This document shows positions 43,679 to 51,826 of a DNA stretch of 64,000 nt, in pieces. This stretch comes from Actimicrobium antarcticum. GTDB taxonomy: Bacteria; Pseudomonadota; Gammaproteobacteria; Burkholderiales; Burkholderiaceae_D. Both the position numbers and the translations under genes were made by a program. The notes beneath the pieces are model-generated. The model did no database searches. It was not told where the DNA came from and saw only the letters and a program-made list of their open reading frames with translations. The first letter of the stretch is position 1, and every line of letters begins with the position of its first letter. Location of the stretch: NCBI RefSeq assembly GCF_039536745.1, contig NZ_BAAAZE010000007.1, positions 186,001 to 250,000 of the forward strand. The letters run 5' to 3'.

Positions 43679-44356
43679 ATGCGGATCTTGTTGGTCGAAG
43701 ATGACCCCCAACTGGGGCGCGCCACCCAGATCGGCCTGGAGCAGGCCGGTCATGCGGTCGACTGGGTACAGTCGGCCGAAAGCGCACATACGGCGGTACG
43801 CTTGCATCGCTATGCCTGCCTCCTTCTCGATCTTGGCTTGCCGCAGCAGGATGGGATGCAGGCACTCGCGGCGCTGCGCCGGGGCGGCTATGACGGTGCG
43901 ATCCTGATCGTCACGGCGCGTGACCAGATCCCCGACCGGATTGCCGGACTCGATGCCGGAGCGGACGATTTTGTGATCAAGCCGTTCGATCTCAATGAAC
44001 TCTCTGCCCGCATTCGCAGTGCATGCCGGCGCGCACATGGCCGCGACGGGGTCATGCTGACGCATGACGATCTGGTCGTCGATGTCGCGGCCCGACAGGT
44101 ACATCAGGGCGGCCAGACGGTCGCGCTGACTGCCAGGGAATTCAGTCTCCTGCTGATGTTGATGGAGCACTGCGGCCGCGTCCTGAGCCGTGAACAGCTG
44201 GAAGAAAGCATCTACAGCTGGGGCGAAGAAATCGAAAGCAATGCGGTTCAGGTACATATCCATCATTTGCGCAAGAAGCTCGGCCGCAGCCTGATCAGAA
44301 CGGTCCATGCAGTGGGCTACCGTATCGACAAACCCGAGGAATCAACATCGACATGA
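43679..44356 (+). CDS. OmpR-family response regulator (CopR/QseB-like)
   Basis: The 225-residue regulator has a receiver domain with Asp51 in YACLLLDLGLP, TARD and KPF motifs, and a C-terminal winged helix (ALTAREFSLLLMLMEHCGRV, ESNAVQVHIHHLRKKLG, IRTVHAVGYRI). GGAAGGAG precedes the ATG. It probably activates the divergent efflux operon. Its stop overlaps the kinase start as ATGA. Confidence 0.93.
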   Translation: MRILLVEDDPQLGRATQIGLEQAGHAVDWVQSAESAHTAVRLHRYACLLLDLGLPQQDGMQALAALRRGGYDGAILIVTARDQIPDRIAGLDAGADDFVIKPFDLNELSARIRSACRRAHGRDGVMLTHDDLVVDVAARQVHQGGQTVALTAREFSLLLMLMEHCGRVLSREQLEESIYSWGEEIESNAVQVHIHHLRKKLGRSLIRTVHAVGYRIDKPEESTST

Positions 44357-45759
44357 GCAAGCCGAACCCATTTCCACTCCGACGCGGCTGGTCGCTGCAG
44401 CGCACCTTGCTGGCACTGCTACTGGGCCTGACTCTGGTGTTATGGGGCCTTAGCGCACTGATCGTCTATCTGGAAGCCGAACAGGAAAATCAGGAACTGT
44501 TCGACCAGTCCCTGAGCGAAACCGGGCATTTGCTGCTGGCGCTGGCGGACCACGAACTGCGGGAACATTCGGTCGGCACACCGCTGGTCATGGCGACGCA
44601 CGAAAACCGCAACCATCAGCAGTATTTGCTGTTTCAGATCTGGGGTACTGACCAACGGATGTTGTACAAGAACGCCGGCACGCCCGAGACACCCTTTGCC
44701 CCATCGACCGTGAACGGCTTTTCCTGGACGGAGATCGCCGGGCAGCGATGGCGCGTCTATGCAAGCTGGAACGACAGCCGGCAACTGCAGATTCAGGTCG
44801 CCGAACCCGCCAGCCACCGCAAGGAGATCAGCACCAGATTCGCCTACAGGATCATCGCGTTTGCGCTGCTGATCGTGGCGGTGGCGGGCATCGCGATCTG
44901 GTGGAGCGTCAGGCTGGTCTTCCATGTGCTGCAAAAATCGGCCAACGAAGTGGCACTGCGCACGCCCAACGACCTCGCCGAGGTCAGCCTGCTCGGTGCA
45001 CCCCGCGAGCTGGAGCCGCTGCTGCTGGCGATCAACCGGCTGTTCGGAAGGGTGCGTCAGACCATGGAGCATGAGCAGCGATTCACCGCTGACGCGGCGC
45101 ATGAATTGCGCACACCGTTAGCGGCAATCAAAACCAATCTGCAAGTCATTCAACGGGCGCGTAACGATGCCGAGCGCGATGAATTCCTGCTGGGTCTGGG
45201 TGTCAGCGTGGACCGTGCCACCCGTCTGGTCGATCAATTGATGACGCTGGCCAAGCTCGATCCGCACCAGCAGCAAGCGAACCTGACGCGGCAGGATCTT
45301 TCCGTGCTGCTCGCAGAGCATTTGCCCGTCTGGCGCGAGCAGGCGCAGCGGCAGCATCAAACCCTGCAGGTGGAATGTGAACCGGCGCCATGCCGGATCA
45401 ACCGCGAGCTCGTGCTGATCATGGTGCGCAATCTGCTCGATAACGCCTGTCGCTACACGCCGCAGGGTGGCAGCGTGCGCCTGTCGTGTCGCTGCGAGGC
45501 TGGGGGCGTCTGCCTGACCGTGTCCGATTCCGGCCCGGGCATACCGGCGGCCATGCGCGAACGCGTGTTCGAACGGTTCTTTCGCCTGGCCGACGCGAAT
45601 ACGCCGGGTAGCGGACTGGGGCTATCGATCGTGCAGCGGATTGCGGATGCGCACGGGGCTACGGTGCGGCTGGGTGCGGGTGCGGGTGCGGGTGCGGGTG
45701 CGGGTGCGGGTGCGGTAGGCTTGGTGGTGGAGGTGGTTTTTCCTGCAGCGGTCCAGTGA
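44353..45759 (+). CDS. Sensor histidine kinase of the efflux locus
   Basis: The 468-residue kinase has TM at about 17-39 and 166-186 around a periplasmic sensor of about 125 residues, a HAMP region, HisKA with His250 in AAHELRTPLAAIK, and HATPase boxes (NLLDNACRYTP, DSGPGIP, GSGLGLSIVQRI). Near the C-terminus (about 445-458) a Gly-Ala repeat, encoded by a hexamer tandem array, is inserted just before the last beta strand (VGLVVEVVF). The periplasmic sensor probably detects metal or a related stress. Confidence 0.92.
   Translation: MSKPNPFPLRRGWSLQRTLLALLLGLTLVLWGLSALIVYLEAEQENQELFDQSLSETGHLLLALADHELREHSVGTPLVMATHENRNHQQYLLFQIWGTDQRMLYKNAGTPETPFAPSTVNGFSWTEIAGQRWRVYASWNDSRQLQIQVAEPASHRKEISTRFAYRIIAFALLIVAVAGIAIWWSVRLVFHVLQKSANEVALRTPNDLAEVSLLGAPRELEPLLLAINRLFGRVRQTMEHEQRFTADAAHELRTPLAAIKTNLQVIQRARNDAERDEFLLGLGVSVDRATRLVDQLMTLAKLDPHQQQANLTRQDLSVLLAEHLPVWREQAQRQHQTLQVECEPAPCRINRELVLIMVRNLLDNACRYTPQGGSVRLSCRCEAGGVCLTVSDSGPGIPAAMRERVFERFFRLADANTPGSGLGLSIVQRIADAHGATVRLGAGAGAGAGAGAGAVGLVVEVVFPAAVQ
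45672..45713 (+). repeat. In-frame hexamer tandem repeat (GGGTGC)7 in the kinase gene
   Basis: Seven exact 6-bp units encode Gly-Ala dipeptides in the C-terminal ATPase region. Slippage would change length by two residues without a frameshift. Confidence 0.93.
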
Positions 45760-46037
45760 AAGCGGACAGATCAAAAGGTGCCAACTTCTGAAGTTTGACC
45801 ATGCGCCGCGTTTTGGGATGATGCCGCCTGTCGACTAGCAACCAAGCCCCTCCCAGAATCAGCACATGGAAATCAAGGACGCCGAATTCGTCATCGAGGC
45901 GCGCGGGATGATCGAAGAGCGTATCAGCGATACCGTGACTACGAAATAGTGCCCGGATCATTGTCTGGCGTTAAAAACTCGACCTGTGGCGATGCAGTCT
46001 TCAATAGGCGAGGATTGCCACACAAAATTCCTATCCC
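45760..46037. other. Intergenic region with no supported gene
   Basis: The 278 bp lie between the kinase stop and the PIN toxin stop (convergent). A 27-codon plus-strand frame at 45866-45949 and a minus-strand frame running into the kinase repeat have no recognisable homology. No terminator with a T-run was found. Confidence 0.5.
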
Positions 46038-46439
46038 TCACCAGAGTGACTTTACATGCTCGTATGCGCGTATTTTTTCATCCTTGGTCACAAGCGGTGC
46101 GGCAAGTTTTCGCGCCGTCGCGACAATCATCCTGTCTGCAGGGTCCTTGTGAAACGCGCCAGGCAGCGCAACCGATTTCAATGCAATCGCAGTATCGATC
46201 GGCCAGAACCTCACTACTTCTATGTCAGCCACTGCATCGAGCCAGCTCTCAACGTCCATCGACAGGATTAAGCGCCCCTTTTCCACGAGCATTGCAACTT
46301 CCCACGCCGATATTGCCGAGACAATGATTTGACCGCCAGGCCTGGACATTTCCATCTCGATGGCTTTTCTCGCCGGATCGCTCAGCAAATCGTCACCGGT
46401 GACCCACCAAACCAGAGTGTGCGTATCCAGCACGATCAT
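46038..46439 (-). CDS. PIN-domain toxin (VapC-like)
   Basis: The 133-residue predicted Mg-dependent RNase has PIN acidic residues in MIVLDTHTLVWW, SAWEVAMLVEKGR and HKDPADRMIVATA, with LVTKDEKI near the end. ATG 46439 overlaps the antitoxin stop as ATGA; a start five codons earlier is less likely. Confidence 0.9.
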   Translation of the reverse strand: MIVLDTHTLVWWVTGDDLLSDPARKAIEMEMSRPGGQIIVSAISAWEVAMLVEKGRLILSMDVESWLDAVADIEVVRFWPIDTAIALKSVALPGAFHKDPADRMIVATARKLAAPLVTKDEKIRAYEHVKSLW

Positions 46440-46675
46440 TGTGCTGACTCCCACTCGACATCGACGGGAGCGGTGGGGTCAACGTAACTGACGACCGATC
46501 CGCGGAGAACTTCAAGTGGCGTGCGTTTTTGGTCGAGGTTTCGGTACGGCCGAATTTCCAGTGCCGGCCGTCCATGGTCGGTGACGATCATGCTCTTTCC
46601 GGATGACTCGATCTGGCGGAAGTATTCCAGAGCCCGTGATTTGAACTCGGATTTTGAAACTGGCTTGTTTTCCAT
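46436..46675 (-). CDS. Phd/YefM-type antitoxin
   Basis: The 79-residue protein has the Phd/YefM N-terminal DNA-binding fold (SKSEFKSRALEYFRQIESSG, KSMIVTDHGRPALEIRPYR) and a C-terminal toxin-binding tail. It is upstream of and coupled to the PIN toxin. A palindromic operator candidate lies 36 bp upstream. Confidence 0.9.
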   Translation of the reverse strand: MENKPVSKSEFKSRALEYFRQIESSGKSMIVTDHGRPALEIRPYRNLDQKRTPLEVLRGSVVSYVDPTAPVDVEWESAQ

Positions 46676-46710
46676 GAATTCTCCAGACAGATATTAATGA
46701 CTATAGGCAG

Positions 46711-46724
46711 GTGACTATAGTCAC
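46711..46724. promoter_or_regulatory. Operator candidate of the Phd-PIN operon
   Basis: GTGACTATAGTCAC is a perfect 14-bp palindrome; a second partial site TGACTATAG lies at 46698-46706. Paired sites are typical of autoregulation by Phd-type antitoxins. Confidence 0.65.
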
Positions 46725-46947
46725 TCCACTGTAATAAAAAATGATATTCAAAACAAGTCATTCAACAACGCGTATCGGTTGAAAAACGGCGTTGGCATGT
46801 ATCTGCTTGGTAGAACAAAATACGGACTCATCATCCAATACACGCGAGAAGGCATTTTGCAGAGTGTTTGAAACCGGTCATCAAAAGACCACTACGCTCA
46901 GCAATCGAGTCTGCTGCAATCGCAGTCGGTCACTGACCAGAAACGAC

Positions 46948-46971
46948 GATGGCGCCCATCTGGGCGCCATC
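46948..46971 (-). terminator. Hairpin downstream of the SDR gene
   Basis: GATGGCGCCCA and TGGGCGCCATC form an 11-bp perfect stem, 33 bases after the SDR stop on the minus strand. The T-run is poor, so termination is uncertain. The rest of 46725-47004 shows no gene. Confidence 0.5.
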
Positions 46972-47004
46972 AATTTACAACCTTCGCAAGATCAAAACAT
47001 CGCG

Positions 47005-47781
47005 TTACATCGCACTCATCCCATCATCCGCCGTCATGATCGCACCATTGATGAAGTGCGCTTCTTCCGACGCCAGCAGCAACAGCAAGCCATCCAGATC
47101 CTGCGGTTTGCCAACGCGCTTGCGCGGCAACGTGCTCAGCAACTGCTGACCGTGCTCGCCGCGGAAATGCTCTTCGTTAATTTCGGTGCTGATGTACCCC
47201 GGGCAGATCGCATTCACGTTGATGCCGTAACGACCCCATTCGATGGCCATCGATTTGGTCATGTGCACCACGGCGGATTTGCTCATGCAATAGATACCGA
47301 TTTGCGGCAGCACGCGCAGGCCGGCGACCGAGGCGATGTTGATAATGCGATGCTGCAGTTTCGGATCGCCCTTGGCGCGGGCGATCATCCGCTTGGCGGC
47401 TTCCTGCGCGACAAAAAATGCGCCGCGCTGGTTGGTATCCATCACGTAGGCGTAATCCTCGGGCGTGACATCGATCAGGCGCTGAGTCGTCGACACACCG
47501 GAATTATTGACCAGAATGTCGATCGGACCTGCTTCGGTTTCGGCGTGGGCGATGGCAGATTTGATGCTGGCATAGTCGGTGACGTCGAGCGCGACCACAT
47601 GGGCGGCGCCGCCATCGGCTTCGATCTCGGCGCGTAATTCCTTGAGGCGATCGATGCGGCGCGAGGCGAGTACGACTTGTGCGCCGGCCTGTGCCAGCAC
47701 TTTGGCGAAGCGCGCGCCCAGACCGCTGGAAGCACCGGTGACCAATGCAATCTTGCCCTCGAAATTGACTTCAATCCCCAC
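47005..47781 (-). CDS. Short-chain dehydrogenase/reductase
   Basis: The 258-residue classical SDR has cofactor loop VTGASSGLG, NNSG, catalytic Ser in INIASVAG, and Tyr-x3-Lys in YCMSKSA, followed by CPGYISTEI. ASRR after beta-2 suggests NADP(H) preference. It could be a 3-oxoacyl reductase. It is divergent from ETF-QO, which fits fatty-acid or acyl-CoA metabolism but does not prove it. Confidence 0.9.
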   Translation of the reverse strand: MGIEVNFEGKIALVTGASSGLGARFAKVLAQAGAQVVLASRRIDRLKELRAEIEADGGAAHVVALDVTDYASIKSAIAHAETEAGPIDILVNNSGVSTTQRLIDVTPEDYAYVMDTNQRGAFFVAQEAAKRMIARAKGDPKLQHRIINIASVAGLRVLPQIGIYCMSKSAVVHMTKSMAIEWGRYGINVNAICPGYISTEINEEHFRGEHGQQLLSTLPRKRVGKPQDLDGLLLLLASEEAHFINGAIMTADDGMSAM

Positions 47782-47939
47782 GAAATTCTCCTTGTTATAT
47801 GGCGTGCCATGCGGCGTAGTGCGTTCAAGCCGTTATCATTACACGAATGCCATTCGATTAGAGCGCATGGCCTAGCAATCCCGAGCAAAAACCCCGACAA
47901 TTAGCACGTTCGTTCGATAACAATTACACGGTGACCCCC

Positions 47940-49622
47940 ATGACGCACAGCCTCAACCAGAGCATCCTCGATCAATACGGCCCGCGCGAAGCGATGGAGT
48001 ATGACGTCGTCATCGTCGGCGGTGGCCCTGCCGGTCTCTCGGCCGCGATCCGCCTCAAGCAACTAGCCGCCGAAAAAGGCACCGAAGTGACCGTCTGCGT
48101 ACTTGAAAAAGGCGGCGAACTTGGCGCCCATATCCTGTCCGGTGCCGTCATGGACCCGATCGCGATGAATGAACTGTTCCCGAACTGGAAGGAACTCGGC
48201 GCGCCGCTGCACACCGAAGTCTCGGAAGACCGCTTCCTGTTCCTGACCGAAACCAAAGCACACAAAACACCCAACTGGATGCTGCCGGGCTGCTTCCAGA
48301 ATCATGGCAATTACGTCATCTCGCTGGCCAACGTGGTGCGCTGGCTGGGCCAGCAGGCCGAGGCACTGGGCGTCGAAATTTTCCCGGGCTTTCCGGCTGC
48401 CGAAATCCTGTACAACGACGATGGCTCGGTCAAGGGTGTGGCAACCGGCAATATGGGTATTGACCGCCACAACAAGCCCAGCGCAGCGTTCCAGCTCGGC
48501 ATGGAATTGCATGCCAAATACACGTTCTTTGCCGAAGGCGCACGCGGCCATCTCGGCAAGCAGCTGATGGAAAAGTACATGCTCAACAAGGGCAAGGACC
48601 CGCAAACCTACGGTATCGGCATCAAGGAATTGTGGGAGATCGATCCGGCATTGCACAAGCCCGGCCTGGTGGTGCATACCGCCGGCTGGCCGCTGCAGAA
48701 TGACACGTATGGCGGCTCGTTCCTGTATCACCTCGAAAACAACCAGGTCGCGGTCGGCTACGTGGTCGGGCTGGGCTACGACAATCCGTATCTGTCACCG
48801 TATGAAGAATTCCAGCGCTACAAGACACACCCGGAAATCCGCAAGTTCTTCGAAGGCGGCAAGCGCATTTCGTATGGCGCACGGGCGATCACGGCTGGCG
48901 GCCTGCAATCGCTGCCGAAGCTGACCTTTCCGGGCGGCGTGCTGATCGGTTGCGATGCCGGCTTCCTCAACACCAGCCGGATCAAGGGCAGCCATGCGGC
49001 CATGAAAACCGGCATGCTCGCAGCAGACGCTGCATTCGCGGCCCTGGCCGAAGCGCGCCAGTTCGATGAACTGACCAGCTATCCGGAAGCCTTCGAGCAA
49101 TCCTGGCTGCATGAAGAACTGCATGTCGCACGCAACTTCAAACCGTGGATGAGCAAGGGCTTGCTGACCGGTGCGCTGATGGTCGGGATCGACCAGATCG
49201 TCTTCCGCGGCAAAGCACCATGGACGCTGCATCACACCCATGCCGATCACGAATGCATGAAGCCGGCCTCGCAATTCACGCCGATCGTGTATCCGAAACC
49301 GGATGGCAAACTGACCTTCGACCGTTTGTCGTCGGTCTTTATTTCGAATACCAACCATGCCGAAGACCAGCCGATCCATTTGACGCTGAAAGACCCGTCG
49401 GTGCCGGTGCATGTCAACCTGGCGCGCTACGCCGGGCCGGAAGCACGCTACTGTCCGGCGGGCGTGTACGAATACGTGAAAGCCGACGATGGCGCCGATC
49501 GACTGCAGATCAATGCGCAGAACTGCGTGCATTGCAAGACCTGCGACATCAAGGACCCGACGCAAAATATCGTCTGGGTCACGCCGGAAGGTGGTGGCGG
49601 GCCGAACTATGGGGGGATGTAA
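47940..49622 (+). CDS. Electron-transfer flavoprotein:ubiquinone oxidoreductase
   Basis: ETF-QO (560 aa) passes electrons from acyl-CoA and other flavoprotein dehydrogenases through ETF to ubiquinone. It has an N-terminal FAD motif (VVIVGGGPAGLSAAIRLKQ), GAHILSGAVMDP, a ubiquinone-binding region (YGGSFLYHLENNQVAVGYVV), and C-terminal 4Fe-4S cysteines in YCPAGVYE and NCVHCKTCDIKDPTQNI. ATG 47940 is preferred over an in-frame GTG at 47931. etfAB are not in the window. Confidence 0.96.
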   Translation: MTHSLNQSILDQYGPREAMEYDVVIVGGGPAGLSAAIRLKQLAAEKGTEVTVCVLEKGGELGAHILSGAVMDPIAMNELFPNWKELGAPLHTEVSEDRFLFLTETKAHKTPNWMLPGCFQNHGNYVISLANVVRWLGQQAEALGVEIFPGFPAAEILYNDDGSVKGVATGNMGIDRHNKPSAAFQLGMELHAKYTFFAEGARGHLGKQLMEKYMLNKGKDPQTYGIGIKELWEIDPALHKPGLVVHTAGWPLQNDTYGGSFLYHLENNQVAVGYVVGLGYDNPYLSPYEEFQRYKTHPEIRKFFEGGKRISYGARAITAGGLQSLPKLTFPGGVLIGCDAGFLNTSRIKGSHAAMKTGMLAADAAFAALAEARQFDELTSYPEAFEQSWLHEELHVARNFKPWMSKGLLTGALMVGIDQIVFRGKAPWTLHHTHADHECMKPASQFTPIVYPKPDGKLTFDRLSSVFISNTNHAEDQPIHLTLKDPSVPVHVNLARYAGPEARYCPAGVYEYVKADDGADRLQINAQNCVHCKTCDIKDPTQNIVWVTPEGGGGPNYGGM

Positions 49623-49888
49623 TTAGCTTGTAACGCTGCTGGATTTCGGGATTGTGAACACGACTTTGCGGGCTGCTTTGTCGACAGCTCGCAGGTTGCC
49701 GTGAAGGATATCAGCCGTTAGGCCGCACACCCCCCTAGCCCGACAGCGATGCGGTGGGTTGATGTGAAGTAAAACAAATTGAGCGCTTTGCAGGTCGACA
49801 CTGCCATTCGAATGGCATCCCTGCATTACGGCGTCTAGTACCGCCAGTTTCTTTCATTGTTCAGGGCGCCGCAAGGTGCGCTGCATGA

Positions 49889-50768
49889 CTGTTGGGCTGC
49901 GAAGCCCAACATGCGTCGGGTTGCTTTGCGGGTCGCGGCGACGCGGGGGTTGCGGGCTGCGGTCTGCGGTAGCTAAAACGGGTTGCGCTCCGTGGAGCCA
50001 AGCCGGGTGCGGCCCGGCAGCCGCTCACTTTTTTTGCTTCGCCAAATAAAGTAAGCAAAAAAAGGCGACCGCTAGACCGCTGCCCTACGGGTTCCCAAAT
50101 ACCGAGCCCGGTCAGGGGGAGGGCCGCAAACTCGCTGCGCTCAGACAGTGCGGCCCTCTTATCCCCTGCCCGGACACGGTATTTGGCAGCGGCCTTTTAT
50201 GCGGAATTCAACGTCAAAACCAAGCCAAGCCTTGATGATTGATTGATGGCCAGGCTCGCTTTGCGCGAGAAAGATGGCTTGTAAAAGCCTTGTAGGTTTT
50301 GGTTTTGGTTTTGGTTTTGGTTTTGGTTTTGATGTTGGTTTTGACGTTGGTTTTGAACTCGATGTCGATATCGACGAGGAAGTTTTCTCGTGCAAAGCGA
50401 GCACGACCATCTCGCTGGTTCCAAGGCTGGGCTTGGTCTTGACCTTGAATTCCGCATAAAAAGATCGCTGCCAAAAACGGGGTACGGCAAGAGGATAAGA
50501 GGCCCGCACTGTCTGAGCGCAGCGAGTTTGCGGGCCTCCCTCTTGCCGTATCCCGTTTTTGGGAACCCGCAGGGCAGCGGTCTTGCGGTCGCCTTTTTCT
50601 TGGTTACTGCTTTTTGGCGAAGCAAAAAGAAGTGACCGGCTGCCGGGCCGCACCCGGCTTGTATCAACGGAGCGTAACCCGTTTTAGCTACCGACGACCG
50701 CACGCCGTGGCGACCTAGAAGGCAGCTTGACGCATGTTGGGCTTCGCAGCCCGACCTACGATTCGGCA
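49889..50768. repeat. 880-bp composite imperfect palindrome with REPIN-like ends
   Basis: The outer units (49891-49916 and 50731-50756) are the same REP hairpin as at 7.4 and 12.3 kb. Inside, matched inverted blocks follow in order: 49970-49993 with 50667-50690; 50001-50023 with 50636-50659; and a perfect 26-base match at 50126-50151 with 50506-50531. More blocks reach the centre (GAATTC-containing arms near 50204 and 50449). The centre holds a hexamer tandem repeat. It fills most of the 1280-bp gap between ETF-QO and the NUDIX gene. No coding frame in it is convincing; 49623-49888 and 50769-50902 show nothing recognisable. Confidence 0.8.
50295..50354. repeat. GGTTTT hexamer tandem repeat
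   Basis: Six exact GGTTTT units (50295-50330) are followed by alternating GATGTT/GACGTT and GGTTTT units. The array sits at the loop end of the large palindrome. Confidence 0.92.
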
Positions 50769-50902
50769 ACGGATTCGACGTTCTGTCGGCAGCCAGCGGA
50801 CCACCTTGAAAGGGCTGACTATGCAGACCAATCTGCAGTCTAACGAGCCTCTTTGCCAGCTGACCGTTTGTCGAGAGAGGGGCCAATACCGAGCCTGGCG
50901 TT

Positions 50903-51469
50903 CTATTTCTCGGGCGTTGGTGACCACGTCCCTGCCAATATCTTTTCCAGCCAGAACGTGCCGATGACGGTTTTGACATCGGTTACTTTTCCCTCACGTA
51001 TCCAGCTCAGCATCTCCGGCACCGTTGAAAAAAACGTCTCCAGAAACTCGCCCTCATCGAGCTTGCTCGGACCAGCAATCAGGCCACGCGCCAGATAAAT
51101 TTCCAGATGCTCATCCGAATACGCAATTGCGTTGTGGATAGTGCAGACGAACTGCCAGTCGGTAGCGGTGTAACCGGTTTCTTCCTGCAGTTCGCGCTTG
51201 GCGCAGGCTAGCGGGTCTTCGTTCAGATCAATTTTACCGGCAGGATATTCGATCATGACCTGATCTACCGGGTAGCGATACTGGCGCTCCAGCAGGATGC
51301 GGCCATCGTCGAACAGCGGCAGTATGACCACGGCACCCGGATGACGAATGTACTCGCGCGAGGTATGCCTGCCGTCCGGCAGACTGACCGTGTCCTTCGT
51401 CACTTTCAGGAAGCGGCCGTCGTAGACGAGCTCGCCATCGATGCGGGTTTCTTTCAGATGACGGTCCAT
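50903..51469 (-). CDS. NUDIX hydrolase, ADP-ribose pyrophosphatase-like
   Basis: The 188-residue enzyme has a complete Nudix box (Gly78 to Tyr100: GKIDLNEDP...KRELQEETGY, with the R-E-x2-E-E core). IEYPAGK before the box is typical of ADP-ribose pyrophosphatases, which split ADP-ribose to AMP and ribose-5-phosphate. AGGAG precedes ATG 51469. It ends the complex I gene series, 38 bases after DUF2818. Confidence 0.92.
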   Translation of the reverse strand: MDRHLKETRIDGELVYDGRFLKVTKDTVSLPDGRHTSREYIRHPGAVVILPLFDDGRILLERQYRYPVDQVMIEYPAGKIDLNEDPLACAKRELQEETGYTATDWQFVCTIHNAIAYSDEHLEIYLARGLIAGPSKLDEGEFLETFFSTVPEMLSWIREGKVTDVKTVIGTFWLEKILAGTWSPTPEK

Positions 51470-51507
51470 GGGATGGCTCCTGTTTTTGACTGAATTCCGG
51501 CTGAACT

Positions 51508-51825
51508 TCAGCCGTGTTGCTTGCGCAGGTAGCGGTAGGCAAACCCCGGATAGGCCAGCACAATGAAGGCAACCGCCCCGATCGCGTAGAACTCCCAGTT
51601 CTGGGTGAACACGTCGCCGGTGCGGCCTTCGATCAGTCGGCCGAACAGACCGACGACGAAGTACATCACGATCAGTTCGAGCAAGCGCCACCACAGCGAC
51701 TTGACCGGTGGCGTCCCGGTCGAGCGCAACGGAATCAGCGCAAACAGACGCTCGCTGAAAAATGGCAGATTGGCTGCGGCGAGCGCCAGAAGAATGACGA
51801 ACCAGCTGGCGAGAGAAATATCCAA
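51508..51825 (-). CDS. DUF2818 membrane protein
   Basis: The 105-residue protein has three hydrophobic segments (SLASWFVILLALAAANLPFF; LLELIVMYFVVGLFGRL; FYAIGAVAFIVLAYPGFAY). DUF2818 genes follow nuoN in many betaproteobacteria. Here it starts 1 base after the nuoN stop. A role in complex I assembly or stability is an inference from position. Confidence 0.88.
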   Translation of the reverse strand: MDISLASWFVILLALAAANLPFFSERLFALIPLRSTGTPPVKSLWWRLLELIVMYFVVGLFGRLIEGRTGDVFTQNWEFYAIGAVAFIVLAYPGFAYRYLRKQHG

Positions 51826-51826
51826 G

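Noticed and set aside
45659..45961. 100-codon minus-strand frame ending in a Pro-His repeat
   Set aside because: Its C-terminal half is the reverse of the kinase's Gly-Ala array, there is no ribosome-binding site, and the rest has no recognisable fold.
50197..50979. Long minus-strand frames through the 50-kb palindrome
   Set aside because: The translations consist of repeat-derived Lys/Thr/Asn or Gln runs and mirror the inverted arms. They look like open frames in repeat DNA, not genes.
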